Shown piece by piece: positions 46,405 to 57,520 of a stretch of DNA of 64,000 bases (within the stretch, counting starts at the first letter, position 1; every line of letters begins with the position of its first letter). The stretch comes from Paenibacillus sp. Its GTDB lineage: Bacteria > Bacillota > Bacilli > Paenibacillales > Paenibacillaceae. The position numbers were made by a program, and so were the translations under genes. The notes under the pieces are model-generated. The model did no database searches. It saw only the letters and a list, made by a program, of their open reading frames with translations, and was not told the origin of the DNA. The DNA lies in assembly GCA_017512705.1 (NCBI GenBank), contig JAFWEX010000130.1, forward strand, positions 82,139-146,138, given 5' to 3'.

Positions 46405-46807
46405 AACAAAGAAACACCTCATTCGGTAGTTAGCTCCACACAGCGTGGGCCAGTCTCGAATTAAGGTGCTTCCTCAGCTTCTACTAGCATTTTATATAAA
46501 AGAAATCAGAGCGTCAACCCATCCATGTTGTGAATTTGCATTGAGTTGCTCTGTCTATAATTGTTCTTTTCGAACTCGTTAATTTAAATGTACTAGACTA
46601 CAAGAGGTTAATTCCTCGAAATGTATTTTATACAATTTGATTTATCATAATTAAATAAAGAAGTAAAATAATTTGTGCTCAATTATTCTTTTTTTTATCT
46701 ATTTTATGATAAGATAGTAGTGGGGGCTTTATTATTCACAAAGATGTTTAATAGCTAATTTCCTCAATAAGTAACATATAGCACATTAGGCAGGTGAGAT
46801 AGACAAC
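46405..46807. other. Divergent intergenic region comM-ohrR
   Basis: This gap of 403 bases contains the comM promoter (listed) and a very AT-rich part (about 46550-46730) with several short inverted repeats (such as TATC-N13-GATA near 46700). No gene or canonical OhrR operator is seen. Confidence 0.55.
46489..46517 (-). promoter_or_regulatory. Promoter of comM
   Basis: On the minus strand TTGACG, 17 bases, TAAAAT. It gives a leader of about 80 bases before comM. Confidence 0.7.
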
Positions 46808-47263
46808 ATGCAGACAGACCGTTTAAAACTGGATAATCAATTATGTTTCGCAATATACGCTTGTTCACGTGAGATTACAAAGTTGTATCAGCCCTATTTG
46901 GAAGTACTTGGTGTAACGTATTCTCAGTATCTCGTGTTGATGGTACTGTGGGAGCGGGAAGAATGTACGGTGAAGGAGATCGGGGAAGCTTTATACCTTG
47001 ACTCAGGCACGCTGACTCCTCTTCTGAAACGCTTGCAAACAGCCGGCCTCATTCATCGCGAGCGTTCAGCGCAAGACGAACGTAAAGTGATGATTACACT
47101 GACCGAAGAAGGTCGTGATCTGAAGAATAAAGCGTTATCCATACCTGATGCCATCCAAGGTGATGCTTGCCTGAACAGTACGGAATTCGAATCGCTCCTT
47201 GGGCAGTTTAAGGGATTGCTAGAAAAAGTTCACGAAAAAAACACAAACACAGCGAAAAAGTAA
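46808..47263 (+). CDS. ohrR: Organic hydroperoxide-sensing repressor OhrR (MarR family)
   Basis: A 151-aa winged-helix repressor. The redox-sensing Cys13 is in the conserved [18 protein letters not shown], and the tyrosines YQPYL and YSQYL that hold it are present. The winged helix carries [14 protein letters not shown] and a [13 protein letters not shown] wing. One other Cys (19) is close, and Cys155-type residues are absent, so it looks like the one-Cys B. subtilis class. Oxidation by organic peroxides would release DNA. The usual partner ohr is not adjacent. GCAGGTGAG precedes the ATG. Confidence 0.9.
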   Translation: MQTDRLKLDNQLCFAIYACSREITKLYQPYLEVLGVTYSQYLVLMVLWEREECTVKEIGEALYLDSGTLTPLLKRLQTAGLIHRERSAQDERKVMITLTEEGRDLKNKALSIPDAIQGDACLNSTEFESLLGQFKGLLEKVHEKNTNTAKK

Positions 47264-47284
47264 TAAAAGCATTGTTTCACGCAG

Positions 47285-47312
47285 AACCTTAGCCTATTGA
47301 GCTAAGGTTTTT
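47285..47312 (+). terminator. Terminator after ohrR
   Basis: AACCTTAGC-CTATTGA-GCTAAGGTT is a perfect 9-bp stem followed by TTT. Confidence 0.92.
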
Positions 47313-47388
47313 CCCATATATATCCAAGCATTCACAAAAAGGGATCATATCGATATCAAAAAGCTGTCTATTAATCATTACTTTTTTA

Positions 47389-47416
47389 AGGAAAGCGTTT
47401 TAAAAACATGGTACAA
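47389..47416 (+). promoter_or_regulatory. Possible promoter and weak cre of sucCD
   Basis: TACAAT (47411-47416) is a good -10. The -35 is poor. GGAAAGCGTTTTAA just upstream matches the cre pattern at all but two fixed positions, hinting at catabolite control of the TCA-cycle operon. Confidence 0.35.
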
Positions 47417-47508
47417 TGAATTGGGTTTAAGTGAAAATAGTCAACATATGTCTTTTGTTCGTCTACCAACCCGCCTTGTTGCAGTCATGTTGATAGGAGG
47501 ATTCGAGA

Positions 47509-48669
47509 ATGAATATCCATGAATATCAAGGAAAAGAAGTACTGAAACAGTATGGAGTTTCCGTTCCAAACGGAAAGGTTGCTTATACAGTCGATGAAGC
47601 GGTTGCAGCCGCAGAGGCACTGGGCAGTCCGGTGACTGTAGTTAAAGCACAAATTCACGCAGGGGGTCGGGGGAAAGCCGGCGGCGTGAAAGTGGCAAAA
47701 AGTTTAGAGGAAGTTCGTGCCTATGCATCCGAAATTTTGGGCAAAGTACTAGTAACCCATCAAACAGGACCAGAAGGTAAAGAAGTGAAACGTCTTCTGA
47801 TTGAAGAAGGATGCGATATCCGCAAAGAGTATTATGTGGGTGTTGTTGTAGATCGTGCTACAGGACGTGTAGTCATGATGGCTTCCGAAGAAGGCGGTAC
47901 AGAGATCGAAGAAGTAGCCGAAGCTACACCTGAGAAAATCTTCAAAGAGGTCGTTGACCCTGCAATCGGGCTTCAAGTGTTCCAGGCTCGCAAGCTGGCT
48001 TACAGCATTAAAATTCCGAATGAACTCGTGAACAAAGCTGTGAAATTCATGCTCGCGTTGTACCAGGCATTTGTAGAAAAAGATTGCTCCATTGCCGAGA
48101 TCAACCCACTGGTTGTTACCGGAGATGGAAACGTTATCGCGCTTGATGCCAAGCTGAACTTCGACTCTAATGCTCTATTCCGTCACAAAGATATTCAGGA
48201 GCTTCGTGACCTGGATGAGGAAGATGAAAAAGAAATCGAAGCTTCTAAATATGACCTCAGCTACATAGCGCTTGATGGCAACATTGGCTGCATGGTTAAT
48301 GGTGCGGGACTTGCGATGGCGACAATGGACATCATCAAATATTATGGCGGCGACCCTGCCAACTTCCTCGATGTTGGGGGCGGTGCTACTACGGAGAAAG
48401 TTACGGAAGCATTCAAGATTATTCTGTCTGATGCCAAAGTAGCTGGAATCTTTGTGAACATCTTCGGTGGGATCATGCGTTGTGATGTCATTGCCAACGG
48501 TGTTGTTGAAGCTGCGAAGCAGCTTGGTCTGACCAAACCGCTGGTTGTTCGTCTTGAAGGAACTAACGTGGAATTGGGCAAACGCATTCTGGGAGAATCC
48601 GGTCTGAATATTGTTCCAGCCGATTCCATGGCCGATGGAGCACAGAAAATTGTTGCCCTCGTAAAATAA
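47509..48669 (+). CDS. sucC: Succinyl-CoA ligase, beta subunit
   Basis: With SucD it interconverts succinyl-CoA and succinate, coupled to ADP or GDP phosphorylation, in the TCA cycle. The 386-aa protein has an ATP-grasp domain (1-240; [40 protein letters not shown]) and a C-terminal ligase domain with FLDVGGGA and [17 protein letters not shown] precedes the ATG. It is followed 63 bases later by sucD. Confidence 0.98.
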   Translation: MNIHEYQGKEVLKQYGVSVPNGKVAYTVDEAVAAAEALGSPVTVVKAQIHAGGRGKAGGVKVAKSLEEVRAYASEILGKVLVTHQTGPEGKEVKRLLIEEGCDIRKEYYVGVVVDRATGRVVMMASEEGGTEIEEVAEATPEKIFKEVVDPAIGLQVFQARKLAYSIKIPNELVNKAVKFMLALYQAFVEKDCSIAEINPLVVTGDGNVIALDAKLNFDSNALFRHKDIQELRDLDEEDEKEIEASKYDLSYIALDGNIGCMVNGAGLAMATMDIIKYYGGDPANFLDVGGGATTEKVTEAFKIILSDAKVAGIFVNIFGGIMRCDVIANGVVEAAKQLGLTKPLVVRLEGTNVELGKRILGESGLNIVPADSMADGAQKIVALVK

Positions 48670-48732
48670 GTTCATTCCTTCGTACCGGAGCTGTCCGGGC
48701 ATTGAAAAATAACCGTAAGGATGTGAAGCAAC

Positions 48733-49662
48733 GTGAGTATTTTGATCGATAAAAATACAAAAGTCATTACGCAAGGCATTACGGGTTCAACGGGAATGTT
48801 CCACACGAAGGGCGCATTGGACTACGGAACCCAGATGGTAGGCGGTGTTACGCCGGGTAAAGGCGGAACTAATGTTGACATCACGCTGGAAGACGGTTCA
48901 GTCGTTAGTTTGCCGGTGTTTAACACTGTGCAGGAAGCGAAGGAAGCTACTGGCGCAACAGCGAGCGTCATCTATGTTCCACCTGCATTCGCAGCAGATT
49001 CGATCATGGAGGCTGTTGACGCAGAACTGGATCTCGTGATCTGTATTACAGAAGGTATCCCTGTTCTTGATATGGTCAAAGTTGACCGTTTCATGGAAGG
49101 CAAAAATACAGTATTGATTGGCCCTAACTGTCCGGGTGTTATTACACCAGGCGAGTGCAAAATCGGTATTATGCCTGGATATATCCATATGCCAGGACAT
49201 GTCGGTGTCGTTTCCCGTAGTGGAACATTGACGTATGAAGCTGTTCATCAGCTCACAACTCGTGGCATTGGTCAATCTTCTGCCGTAGGAATCGGGGGGG
49301 ACCCCGTTAAAGGCTCTGAATTCATTGATATCCTGAAACGCTTCAATGAAGATCCTCAGACACATGCTGTCATTATGATCGGTGAGATTGGCGGTACTGC
49401 GGAAGAGGATGCAGCAGAGTGGGTCGCTGCTAACATGACGAAACCCGTAGTAGGTTTCATTGGTGGAGTTACAGCACCTCCAGGTAAACGTATGGGTCAT
49501 GCTGGAGCGATTATCTCTGGTGGTAAAGGTACTGCCAAAGAAAAAATTGCAAAGCTTGAATCTTGCGGTATCAAAGTAGCCCCAACACCAGCTGAGATGG
49601 GTTCCACTTTGGTGAGCGTGCTTGAAGAACGTGGTATTTTGAATTTGTGCACGACACATTAA
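48733..49662 (+). CDS. sucD: Succinyl-CoA ligase, alpha subunit
   Basis: The 309-aa subunit binds CoA through an N-terminal Rossmann domain ([16 protein letters not shown]) and carries the phosphorylated histidine, His256 in [29 protein letters not shown] is the other conserved loop. The start is GTG 48733, with AAGGATGTG upstream. It forms the sucCD operon, followed by dprA as in B. subtilis (sucC-sucD-smf-topA). Confidence 0.97.
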   Translation: MSILIDKNTKVITQGITGSTGMFHTKGALDYGTQMVGGVTPGKGGTNVDITLEDGSVVSLPVFNTVQEAKEATGATASVIYVPPAFAADSIMEAVDAELDLVICITEGIPVLDMVKVDRFMEGKNTVLIGPNCPGVITPGECKIGIMPGYIHMPGHVGVVSRSGTLTYEAVHQLTTRGIGQSSAVGIGGDPVKGSEFIDILKRFNEDPQTHAVIMIGEIGGTAEEDAAEWVAANMTKPVVGFIGGVTAPPGKRMGHAGAIISGGKGTAKEKIAKLESCGIKVAPTPAEMGSTLVSVLEERGILNLCTTH

Positions 49663-49688
49663 TCCTATTCCGTTATAATAGAAGAAAC

Positions 49689-49720
49689 AGCTCAGAAATA
49701 GATTCATTTCTGAAGCTGTT
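49689..49720 (+). terminator. Hairpin after sucD (weak)
   Basis: CAGCT-N-AGAAAT pairs with ATTTCT-GA-AGCTG, with little T following. It is followed closely by a stronger terminator and may stabilise the 3' end. Confidence 0.45.
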
Positions 49721-49740
49721 GATTCTGGAGCGGTAAAGGT

Positions 49741-49786
49741 AAGCAACCTTTTGTCCTTTAAACAGGGCGAATGGTTGCTTTTTTGC
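49741..49786 (+). terminator. Terminator of sucCD
   Basis: AAGCAACC pairs with GGTTGCTT across a 24-base loop that has an inner CCTTT/AGGG pairing, followed by TTTTTT. Confidence 0.8.
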
Positions 49787-49907
49787 GTTTATTTTCAGAA
49801 AATGCTGACGAGTTTTGAAGGTGCATGGTGTAAACGCTTGCTATTTTACTTTACTTATCACACAATATGAGGGGAGTTTTCTCTCCTTTATTAAGGGAGG
49901 CCGTAAC

Positions 49908-51041
49908 GTGGAAGAACGTTGGATTTTGTTGGGGCTGTATGAAATGGAAGGGATCGGCAAGAAGAGTATTTCAAAATTAATAGAAGGTGGACATTTGCTG
50001 CAGGAGATGTTTCTCTATGATGAGGGAGATTGGATTGCGGCTGGAATGAGAAGAGATCAAGCGGCTCGTCTAGCAAAATGTTTTGATGTGAATTGGGTTG
50101 AAAGCAGAAGACAACACGTTTATGATCGAGGGATAGAGGTTATTACTTATCTGGATTCGAATTATCCTATATTAATGAAGGAAACCCCTCAGCCTCCTTG
50201 GATTATGTATGCTCGAGGAGATATTCAGTTATTACATCAGCCCTCGATCGCCATGGTAGGTACAAGAATGCCTACGGTTTACGGACGTAAAGTGGCGGAG
50301 AAGCTTGCTGAGCAATTATCTCAGGCTGGATTGACGGTTGTAAGTGGACTTGCCAGGGGGATTGATCGTGTGTGTCATGAATCCGTACTGCGAGCAAACG
50401 GGAAAACGATTGCAGTATTCGGAACGGGGATCGATTGTTGTGTTTATCCGCCTGAGAATAGAGGTCTTGCGGAGCAAATTGCTGAGAAAGGTCTGCTTTT
50501 GTCCGAATATCCCTTAGGTACCAAGGCTCGTCAGGGACTTTTCCCCGAGAGAAATCGGATAATTGCTGGATTAACGCTGGGAACCCTCGTTGTAGAAGCA
50601 GATGTAAGAAGTGGTTCGCTTATCACTGCAGATGCAGCATTGGAGGCAGGAAGGGATGTATTTGCGGTTCCAGGACCCATTACTTCTCCCAAGAGTCGAG
50701 GAGCCCATAATTTAATTCGTCAAGGAGCCAAAATGGTCACTTGTGCAGATGATTTATTGGAAGAATATCGTTTGGACTTGCAAAATGTAGAACAACTTCC
50801 TTACAATAGAGAGCGTTCACCAGAAAAGCTGGACCTTGCAGAGCGCAGTTGGTTCCCGAAAGTGGAGCGCACGGCTGATGAAAACCGTGTCATCGTGTTA
50901 CTTGAGCAAGAAGAACTGACTGTAGATCAACTCATTGATCGGTTAGGTTGGGATTTTGGACATTTACATTCAGTTCTGTTATCTTTAATCATAAAAAAGC
51001 AGATTAGACAATTACCAGGAACTAAATATGCTAGGGTATGA
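49908..51041 (+). CDS. dprA: DNA processing protein DprA
   Basis: DprA (Smf) loads RecA on incoming single-stranded DNA during transformation. About 377 aa from GTG 49908 (AAGGGAGG 8 bases upstream). An N-terminal helical domain (1-75) is followed by the Rossmann-like DprA core (about 80-290; MVGTRMPTVYGRKVAEKLAEQL, SGLARGIDRVCHE, FPERNRIIAGLTLG). A C-terminal winged helix runs from about 310 to 377 (VIVLLEQEELTVDQLIDRLGW). It lies 109 bases before topA. With comM present, natural competence genes persist, which does not prove competence. Confidence 0.95.
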   Translation: MEERWILLGLYEMEGIGKKSISKLIEGGHLLQEMFLYDEGDWIAAGMRRDQAARLAKCFDVNWVESRRQHVYDRGIEVITYLDSNYPILMKETPQPPWIMYARGDIQLLHQPSIAMVGTRMPTVYGRKVAEKLAEQLSQAGLTVVSGLARGIDRVCHESVLRANGKTIAVFGTGIDCCVYPPENRGLAEQIAEKGLLLSEYPLGTKARQGLFPERNRIIAGLTLGTLVVEADVRSGSLITADAALEAGRDVFAVPGPITSPKSRGAHNLIRQGAKMVTCADDLLEEYRLDLQNVEQLPYNRERSPEKLDLAERSWFPKVERTADENRVIVLLEQEELTVDQLIDRLGWDFGHLHSVLLSLIIKKQIRQLPGTKYARV

Positions 51042-51150
51042 CGATGCTGCAACCTGTGCAGTATGTGGAATATATAAAATAATAAGAATGAAATGAAAGT
51101 ACATGAACACTAGTAAAACACAGTTTCATGGCTGAGAGGAGGATGGACCT

Positions 51151-53250
51151 ATGGCGGATGCACTCGTGATCGTGGAATCGCCCTCAAAGGCGAAGACGAT
51201 TGGCAAGTATTTAGGCAGCAAATTTATCGTAAAAGCTTCGATGGGGCATGTTCGTGATTTGCCAAAGAGTCAGATCGGCGTTGAGGTAGAGAACGATTTT
51301 AATCCGAAATATATTACGATCCGCGGTAAAGGTTCAGTATTGAAGGAACTTAAGGATGCACGTAAGAAAGTAAAAAAAGTATATCTCGCAGCCGACCCGG
51401 ATCGTGAGGGTGAAGCCATTGCCTGGCATTTGGCACATGCGCTTGAACTGGATGATACAGCAGATTGCCGGGTTGTATTTAATGAGATTACCAAACAGGC
51501 GGTTAAGGATGCGTTCAAAACACCGCGTAAAATAAATATGGATCTGGTCAATGCACAGCAAGCTAGACGAATCCTGGATCGGCTCGTAGGATACAAGATC
51601 AGTCCACTATTATGGAAGAAAGTCAAAAAAGGGTTGTCAGCAGGACGCGTACAGTCCGTTGCAGTCAAAATTATTTTGGATCGTGAAAATGAAATTGACG
51701 AATTCGAACCGGAAGAGTACTGGAGCATTACTGCCAAGCTGAGTGCAGACGGCAATCCGTTTGAAGCGAAGTTTCATAAGTTAAACGGAACCAAGACAGA
51801 GCTTGGCAGTGAGGAAGAAGTACAGGCGATTTTGAAACAGATTGAAAACGCCGACTTTACGATCAAGGAAGTGAAGGAGAAGGAGAGAACCCGTAACCCT
51901 TCTGCGCCATTTACGACAAGTTCACTGCAGCAGGAAGCGGCACGTAAGCTCAATTTCCGGGCTTCCAAAACCATGTCCGTTGCACAACAACTATATGAAG
52001 GTGTAGACCTAGGAAAAGAAGGCACAGTCGGTCTGATTACGTATATGCGTACAGACTCGACCCGGATTGCAGCTTCTGCACAGGAAGAAGCCAAAGAATA
52101 CATCATTGGCAAGTACGGCGAAAGCTTTGCACCAGAGAGTCCGCGCAATTATTCCAAAAAGGCTTCAAATGCTCAGGATGCACACGAAGCTATTCGTCCG
52201 ACATCCATATTGCGTGATCCAGATTCGATTAAATCCTTCATGAGTCGTGATCAATTCCGTTTATATAAGCTGATCTGGGAACGTTTTGTAGCAAGTCAGA
52301 TGTCTTCGGCTATTTTAGATACACTTTCGGTAGACATTGCAGCCGGAGATACGATCTTCCGTGCAGCAGGATCAAAAGTACGCTTCCAAGGATTTATGAA
52401 AGTTTATGTTGAAGGCAACGACGATGGCACAACGGAGGAAGAGCGTTTACTGCCGCCACTTAAGAGTGGAGATGTGCTGGAGAAGCAGGAGATTGAGCCT
52501 AAACAGCACTTTACGCAGCCGCCACCACGTTACACAGAAGCGCGGCTTGTTAAGACACTTGAGGAGCTTGGCATAGGCAGACCAAGTACATATGCGCCAA
52601 CACTGGAGACGATTCAGAAGCGCGGATATGTTGCAATTGAAGAAAAGAAATTTATGCCAACCGAACTAGGTGAGCTCGTTATTGAGCAGATGGAAGAGTT
52701 TTTCCCGGAAATTCTGAATGTTGAGTTTACCGCTAACATGGAAGGTGACCTTGACCACGTAGAAGAAGGCTCGGAAGACTGGGTTAAAGTGCTAGCTGAA
52801 TTCTATGAATCTTTCGAGAAACGACTGGAATTTGCTGAGGAAGAGATGAAAGAGATCGAGATCGAAGATGAGGTATCGGACGAGATCTGTGAAAAATGCG
52901 GTAAACCGCTCGTTTACAAACTGGGGCGTTTCGGAAAGTTCCTCGCTTGCTCGGGATTTCCTGATTGTCGCAATACGAAACCGATTATCAAAGATATCGG
53001 CGTAACATGTCCAAAGTGCAAGGAAGGGCATGTCGTTGAACGCCGTAGTAAAAAAGGACGTATCTTCTATGGATGTGACAAATATCCAGAATGTGATTTT
53101 GTATCCTGGGATAAACCATCGGCTAAACCTTGTCCTAGCTGTGGGTCATTAATGATCGAGAAGAGAAACAAAAAGGGTGCCAGATTGCAATGTACTTCAT
53201 GTGACCATCAGGAGACCGTGGAAGAATCAGATGATGAGTCAACGGATTAG
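51151..53250 (+). CDS. topA: DNA topoisomerase I
   Basis: This type IA enzyme relaxes negative supercoils. The 699-aa protein has a Toprim domain ([35 protein letters not shown]), the active-site Tyr298 in [14 protein letters not shown], and the HEAIRPT motif. Three zinc-ribbon repeats end the protein: [31 protein letters not shown] and [14 protein letters not shown]. The length matches B. subtilis TopA (691). GAGAGGAGG precedes the ATG. trmFO follows after 16 bases. Confidence 0.98.
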   Translation: MADALVIVESPSKAKTIGKYLGSKFIVKASMGHVRDLPKSQIGVEVENDFNPKYITIRGKGSVLKELKDARKKVKKVYLAADPDREGEAIAWHLAHALELDDTADCRVVFNEITKQAVKDAFKTPRKINMDLVNAQQARRILDRLVGYKISPLLWKKVKKGLSAGRVQSVAVKIILDRENEIDEFEPEEYWSITAKLSADGNPFEAKFHKLNGTKTELGSEEEVQAILKQIENADFTIKEVKEKERTRNPSAPFTTSSLQQEAARKLNFRASKTMSVAQQLYEGVDLGKEGTVGLITYMRTDSTRIAASAQEEAKEYIIGKYGESFAPESPRNYSKKASNAQDAHEAIRPTSILRDPDSIKSFMSRDQFRLYKLIWERFVASQMSSAILDTLSVDIAAGDTIFRAAGSKVRFQGFMKVYVEGNDDGTTEEERLLPPLKSGDVLEKQEIEPKQHFTQPPPRYTEARLVKTLEELGIGRPSTYAPTLETIQKRGYVAIEEKKFMPTELGELVIEQMEEFFPEILNVEFTANMEGDLDHVEEGSEDWVKVLAEFYESFEKRLEFAEEEMKEIEIEDEVSDEICEKCGKPLVYKLGRFGKFLACSGFPDCRNTKPIIKDIGVTCPKCKEGHVVERRSKKGRIFYGCDKYPECDFVSWDKPSAKPCPSCGSLMIEKRNKKGARLQCTSCDHQETVEESDDESTD

Positions 53251-53266
53251 CATATTATGGGGGTAA

Positions 53267-54610
53267 ATGATTTTGACAAGTGAACAACAAGTAACGGTTA
53301 TCGGTGCAGGTCTGGCTGGGTCAGAAGCCGCCTGGCAGATTGCCAGTCGTGGAGTGCGTGTAAAACTAGTTGAGATGAGACCGGTTGTTAAAACGCCGGC
53401 TCATCATACGGATAAGTTTGCAGAGCTCGTTTGCAGTAACTCTCTGCGTGCCAATGGACTAACGAATGCTGTAGGGGTTCTAAAAGAAGAGATGAGAATG
53501 TTGAATTCTTTGGTGTTGGGGGCAGCTGATCGACATGCTGTTCCTGCAGGTGGAGCTCTTGCCGTTGACCGGGATGGCTTTTCCGGTGAGATTACATCGA
53601 CTCTGCATCAGCATCCGCTGATTGAAGTGGTGAACGAAGAGCTTACTTCATTGCCAGAGGATGGAATTGTTGTTGTTGCCACCGGCCCACTGACTTCACC
53701 AGCATTGTCTGAGCAGATCAAGGCGTTAATGGGTGAAGAGTATTTCTATTTTTATGATGCAGCAGCACCGATCATTGAAAAAGATTCAATCGATATGAAC
53801 AAGGTATATCTTGCATCTCGGTATGATAAAGGAGAGGCAGCTTATCTGAACTGTCCGATGACAGAAGAGGAATTCGATACCTTCTATGATGCGCTCATTA
53901 CTGCAGAGGTTGCACAGCTAAAAGATTTTGAAAAAGAAATATATTTCGAAGGCTGTATGCCGATTGAAGTGATGATGAGACGAGGGAAACAAACTGCTTT
54001 GTTCGGACCGATGAAACCGGTAGGTTTGATCAACCCGCATACAGGTGAATTGCCACACGCTGTGGTACAGCTCAGACAGGACAATGCAGCGGGGACGTTG
54101 TATAATCTGGTCGGCTTCCAAACTCATCTGAAATGGGGAGAGCAGAAACGTGTTTTCTCTCTCATTCCAGGTCTAGAGAATGCAGAGTTCGTTCGTTACG
54201 GTGTTATGCACCGAAATACATTTATCAACTCACCGAAGCTGCTTCGTCCAACATACCAATTCAAAGAACGTTCGAATTTATTCTTTGCCGGTCAGATGAC
54301 AGGGGTAGAGGGATATGTTGAATCTGCAGCATCGGGGCTGATTGCGGGAATCAATGCAGCCAAAGCGGCTTTGGGACAAGAACTTGTTGTACTGCCTGTA
54401 GAAACGACATTAGGCAGCATGGCCCAATATATTACCACTGCTGATTTCAAACACTTCCAACCGATGAATGCAAACTTCGGACTCCTGCCGAAACTCGAAA
54501 CTAAAATTCGTAATAAAAAAGAAAAAAATGAAGCGCTAGCTAAGCGAGCGCTGGATGGGATTGCTAGATTTGCTGCATCAGAAGGTCTAACCGTTCCAGA
54601 ACGCGTATAA
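53267..54610 (+). CDS. trmFO: tRNA m5U54 methyltransferase, folate- and FAD-dependent
   Basis: TrmFO (Gid) methylates U54 in the T-loop of tRNA using methylenetetrahydrofolate. The 447-aa protein has an FAD-binding motif [18 protein letters not shown], the [21 protein letters not shown] segment (the family cysteine included), and [21 protein letters not shown] near the end. The start is ATG 53267 with GGGGGTAA upstream. In B. subtilis codV (xerC) follows; here hslV comes directly, 24 bases later. Confidence 0.97.
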   Translation: MILTSEQQVTVIGAGLAGSEAAWQIASRGVRVKLVEMRPVVKTPAHHTDKFAELVCSNSLRANGLTNAVGVLKEEMRMLNSLVLGAADRHAVPAGGALAVDRDGFSGEITSTLHQHPLIEVVNEELTSLPEDGIVVVATGPLTSPALSEQIKALMGEEYFYFYDAAAPIIEKDSIDMNKVYLASRYDKGEAAYLNCPMTEEEFDTFYDALITAEVAQLKDFEKEIYFEGCMPIEVMMRRGKQTALFGPMKPVGLINPHTGELPHAVVQLRQDNAAGTLYNLVGFQTHLKWGEQKRVFSLIPGLENAEFVRYGVMHRNTFINSPKLLRPTYQFKERSNLFFAGQMTGVEGYVESAASGLIAGINAAKAALGQELVVLPVETTLGSMAQYITTADFKHFQPMNANFGLLPKLETKIRNKKEKNEALAKRALDGIARFAASEGLTVPERV

Positions 54611-54634
54611 ATTATTCGTGGGGAGGCTGATATC

Positions 54635-55177
54635 ATGGATATGTCATTTCATGCTACTACGATCTGTGCTGTCCGTCATAATGGCAAAGCTGCAATTGCC
54701 GGTGATGGACAGGTAACGATGGGACAGAGTGTTGTCATGAAGAATACAGCCAAAAAGGTAAGACGATTGTACCGTGGACAGGTTGTTGCCGGTTTTGCCG
54801 GTTCTGTGGCAGATGCAATTACACTATTTGAAAAATTCGAAGGTAAGTTGGAAGAGCACCACGGTAATCTGCAACGGGCGGCCGTGGAACTTGCTAAGGA
54901 CTGGCGCCAGGATCGTATTTTGCGTAAGTTGGAAGCTTTGCTCATTGTGATGGATAAAACGGGCATGTTACTGATCTCTGGTGGCGGTGAGATTATTGAG
55001 CCAGATGATGATATCATTGCCATCGGTTCAGGTGGTAATTTTGCCTTGTCGGCTGCAAGAGCGTTGAAACGTCATGCGACACAGTTGGAGGCAAAAGATA
55101 TCGCGCGCGAATCTCTTCAAGTTGCTTCCGAACTGTGCGTATACACCAATAGTAATATAATTGTAGAAGAATTATAG
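54635..55177 (+). CDS. hslV: ATP-dependent protease proteolytic subunit HslV/ClpQ
   Basis: The peptidase of the HslUV two-ring protease. The 180-aa protein has [39 protein letters not shown] and [16 protein letters not shown]. subtilis ClpQ uses an N-terminal Ser, exposed after Met removal from MSSFHATT, rather than Thr. Here ATG 54635 (GGGAGG 8 bases upstream) gives MDMSFHATT; a second ATG at 54641 gives MSFHATT with a poorer 14-base spacing. Which residue becomes the nucleophile is therefore unclear. hslU follows after 116 bases that contain a long hairpin. Confidence 0.95.
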   Translation: MDMSFHATTICAVRHNGKAAIAGDGQVTMGQSVVMKNTAKKVRRLYRGQVVAGFAGSVADAITLFEKFEGKLEEHHGNLQRAAVELAKDWRQDRILRKLEALLIVMDKTGMLLISGGGEIIEPDDDIIAIGSGGNFALSAARALKRHATQLEAKDIARESLQVASELCVYTNSNIIVEEL

Positions 55178-55178
55178 A

Positions 55179-55249
55179 AACAAAGAAATCTCCCGTACAC
55201 GAGCATTGTGCTGAATCTGCCTCGGTTTACGTTAAGGAGATTCTTTGTT
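55179..55249 (+). promoter_or_regulatory. Hairpin spanning the hslV-hslU gap
   Basis: AACAAAGAAATCTCC (55179-55193) pairs with GGAGATTCTTTGTT (55236-55249), one bulged base, around a 42-base loop. The right arm runs into TTCTTTGTTCTTATG. It could be a partial terminator giving more HslV than HslU, or a 3'-end processing site. Confidence 0.6.
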
Positions 55250-55293
55250 CTTATGGCTGAATGGAGATCAACTTACCTACAGGAGGGAAGCGT

Positions 55294-56700
55294 ATGAATA
55301 CTCAAGCGTTAACACCAAGACAGATTGTTGCGGAACTGGATAAATATATCGTAGGTCAAAAACAAGCCAAGAAATCAGTGGCAGTAGCGCTTCGTAACCG
55401 CTATCGACGCAGTCTTTTACCAGAGCATACACAGGATGATATCGTACCTAAGAATATTCTGATGATCGGGCCTACGGGTGTCGGTAAAACGGAGATTGCA
55501 CGTCGTCTAGCCAAACTGGTTGGAGCGCCTTTTGTCAAAGTTGAAGCGACGAAGTTCACAGAAGTGGGATATGTCGGACGTGATGTGGAATCTATGGTCC
55601 GTGATTTGATTGAGACGTCACTGCGTATGGTCAAGCTTGAGCGGACAGAAAAGGTGAAAGATAAAGCGGAAGAGGCTGCGAACGAGCGCATTGTACATAT
55701 TTTGGCTCCTTCTCAATCTAAGTCGAAAAACCAACGTAACCCGTTTGAGATGATCTTTGGCAATAACGGAAATACAAACGTTACACAGGACCAAGATGAG
55801 ACTGAACCTGATGCCAATGTAGCCGAGCGTCGTCGCAAAATTAAATTTGATCTCTTGTCTGGTAAATTAGAAGACGACATCATTGAGATTGATGTTGAGG
55901 ATCACACACCTAACATGATGGATATGTTTGCTGGACAGGGCAATGATCAGATGGGTATGAATATGCAGGAGATGTTTGGTAGCTTACTCCCGCGTCGTAC
56001 GAAGAAACGTAAACTGGCTATTAAGGAAGCGCGTAAAGTGCTTATCCAAGAAGAAGCCAGCAAATTAATTGATATGGATGATGTCACGCAGGAGTCCATT
56101 AGACGTGCAGAGCAAACAGGGATAATTTTCATTGATGAAATTGATAAGGTTGCCAGTCAGGGCCGAGGGAGTGGTCCAGATGTATCTCGTGAGGGTGTTC
56201 AGCGTGATATCCTGCCAATTGTTGAAGGTTCAACGGTGATGACCAAGTACGGACCTGTCAAAACAGATTATATTCTGTTTATGGCAGCAGGTGCGTTTCA
56301 TGTAGCTAAACCTTCTGATCTGATTCCGGAGCTTCAGGGGCGCTTCCCGATTCGTGTAGAGCTGAACAGTCTTACATTGGAGGAGTTTGTATCCATCCTG
56401 ACAGAGCCTCAAAATGCATTGACGAAACAATATGTTGATCTGCTGCGTACGGAGAATATCGAGATTGAATTCTCGGATGAAGCGATCAGAGAAATTGCCA
56501 AGCTGGCAGAATCCGTTAACCAAAACACGGAAAATATTGGTGCGCGTCGTTTGCACACTATTTTGGAGAAGCTTCTGGAGGACTTGTCTTTTGAGGCGCC
56601 TGAACTTACATTGGAACGTATGGTGATTACACCGGAATATGTACGTGAGAAATTAAATGATATTGCGACTGACCGGGATTTAAGCCAGTATATCCTTTAA
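55294..56700 (+). CDS. hslU: ATP-dependent protease ATPase subunit HslU/ClpY
   Basis: The AAA+ unfoldase that feeds HslV. About 468 aa from ATG 55294, with AGGAGGGAAG upstream. It has [22 protein letters not shown], Walker [15 protein letters not shown], a GYVGRDVES pore loop, a variable intermediate domain (about 120-240), Walker [10 protein letters not shown] and the sensor-2 region [22 protein letters not shown]. In B. subtilis codY follows; no codY is seen after this gene. Confidence 0.97.
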   Translation: MNTQALTPRQIVAELDKYIVGQKQAKKSVAVALRNRYRRSLLPEHTQDDIVPKNILMIGPTGVGKTEIARRLAKLVGAPFVKVEATKFTEVGYVGRDVESMVRDLIETSLRMVKLERTEKVKDKAEEAANERIVHILAPSQSKSKNQRNPFEMIFGNNGNTNVTQDQDETEPDANVAERRRKIKFDLLSGKLEDDIIEIDVEDHTPNMMDMFAGQGNDQMGMNMQEMFGSLLPRRTKKRKLAIKEARKVLIQEEASKLIDMDDVTQESIRRAEQTGIIFIDEIDKVASQGRGSGPDVSREGVQRDILPIVEGSTVMTKYGPVKTDYILFMAAGAFHVAKPSDLIPELQGRFPIRVELNSLTLEEFVSILTEPQNALTKQYVDLLRTENIEIEFSDEAIREIAKLAESVNQNTENIGARRLHTILEKLLEDLSFEAPELTLERMVITPEYVREKLNDIATDRDLSQYIL

Positions 56701-56874
56701 TCAATAGAGATACATGTGCTGCATATAGACGTCTCGATCGTTAGTTTCTGATAAGATCTTGGGTATGGACCGAAAATGATTGGACATCCGCCAGCAAGTT
56801 CTGTTTTCTTCTACAGACATGCTGCGTTAGATGCCATGTTTATCGGGACATACCTTTTTATTTTTGTTAAGAGC

Positions 56875-56902
56875 TAACACTTTATGCTGAATGGACCGAT
56901 AA
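56875..56902 (+). promoter_or_regulatory. Candidate sigma-D promoter far upstream of flgB
   Basis: TAAC (56875-56878), 16 bases, ACCGATAA (56895-56902) resembles TAAA-N15-GCCGATAT with a spacer one base too long. It is about 800 bases before flgB. B. subtilis also has a sigma-D promoter ahead of its fla operon, but a hairpin at 57486 lies between. Confidence 0.3.
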
Positions 56903-57076
56903 AAGAGGGACAGTACTAGTATTTTCAGTGTATTATAGGACTTCTGCCGCATGTATATCGGGATGAAAAGTCAAAAAATGTGTGGGCAATCTCTTTGGGG
57001 TAGACTATTAATTTCCAATAAAAGAATTTTAGTTATTTAAATTATGATCAGTTACCCCACTACTGAATTGAAACAA

Positions 57077-57094
57077 TTTGCGCATTTGCGCAAA
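57077..57094. promoter_or_regulatory. TTTGCGC palindrome
   Basis: TTTGCGC-ATTT-GCGCAAA is a perfect 7-bp inverted repeat with a 4-base spacer, unusual in AT-rich surroundings. It resembles a protein-binding site more than a terminator; no known consensus comes to mind. Confidence 0.4.
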
Positions 57095-57485
57095 ATAACG
57101 TTTTGTAGAAAAGTAAGAGGGCATTAATTGATTTTCAAATTTAAACGAGTATGAGTCTCCTTAATTGTTAAGAAAGTGTTGAGAAACAGATGTTATATTT
57201 AGTCTTTTCTTGTACGTTAACTGTGAGGATTCACAGCATCGGCCCATGTAAATGCTACACGGACGGTCAGCTTAAAACCTTAATCTGACGGTAAAATATT
57301 AAACTTAAAAAAAGATCAGACTCCTTCAGGAATCCTCTGATGAACACATTTTGAAAGAAACACAGGTGAAAAAAGATAATATTAATTTTAAGAATGTATA
57401 AGATGGAAACCAAAGAACATTTAACACATTTTTGATTTGGGACTGATAATTTACGAAAAAAATCAATATTTGCAGAAAATACACT

Positions 57486-57520
57486 AAAAGCTCTCTCTTG
57501 AAGAAAAGATAGGGCTTTTT
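57486..57520 (+). terminator. Terminator-like hairpin upstream of flgB
   Basis: AAAAGCTCT and AGGGCTTTTTT pair imperfectly around about 14 bases, and a run of T follows. It may end an upstream transcript within the gene-free region. Confidence 0.5.
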
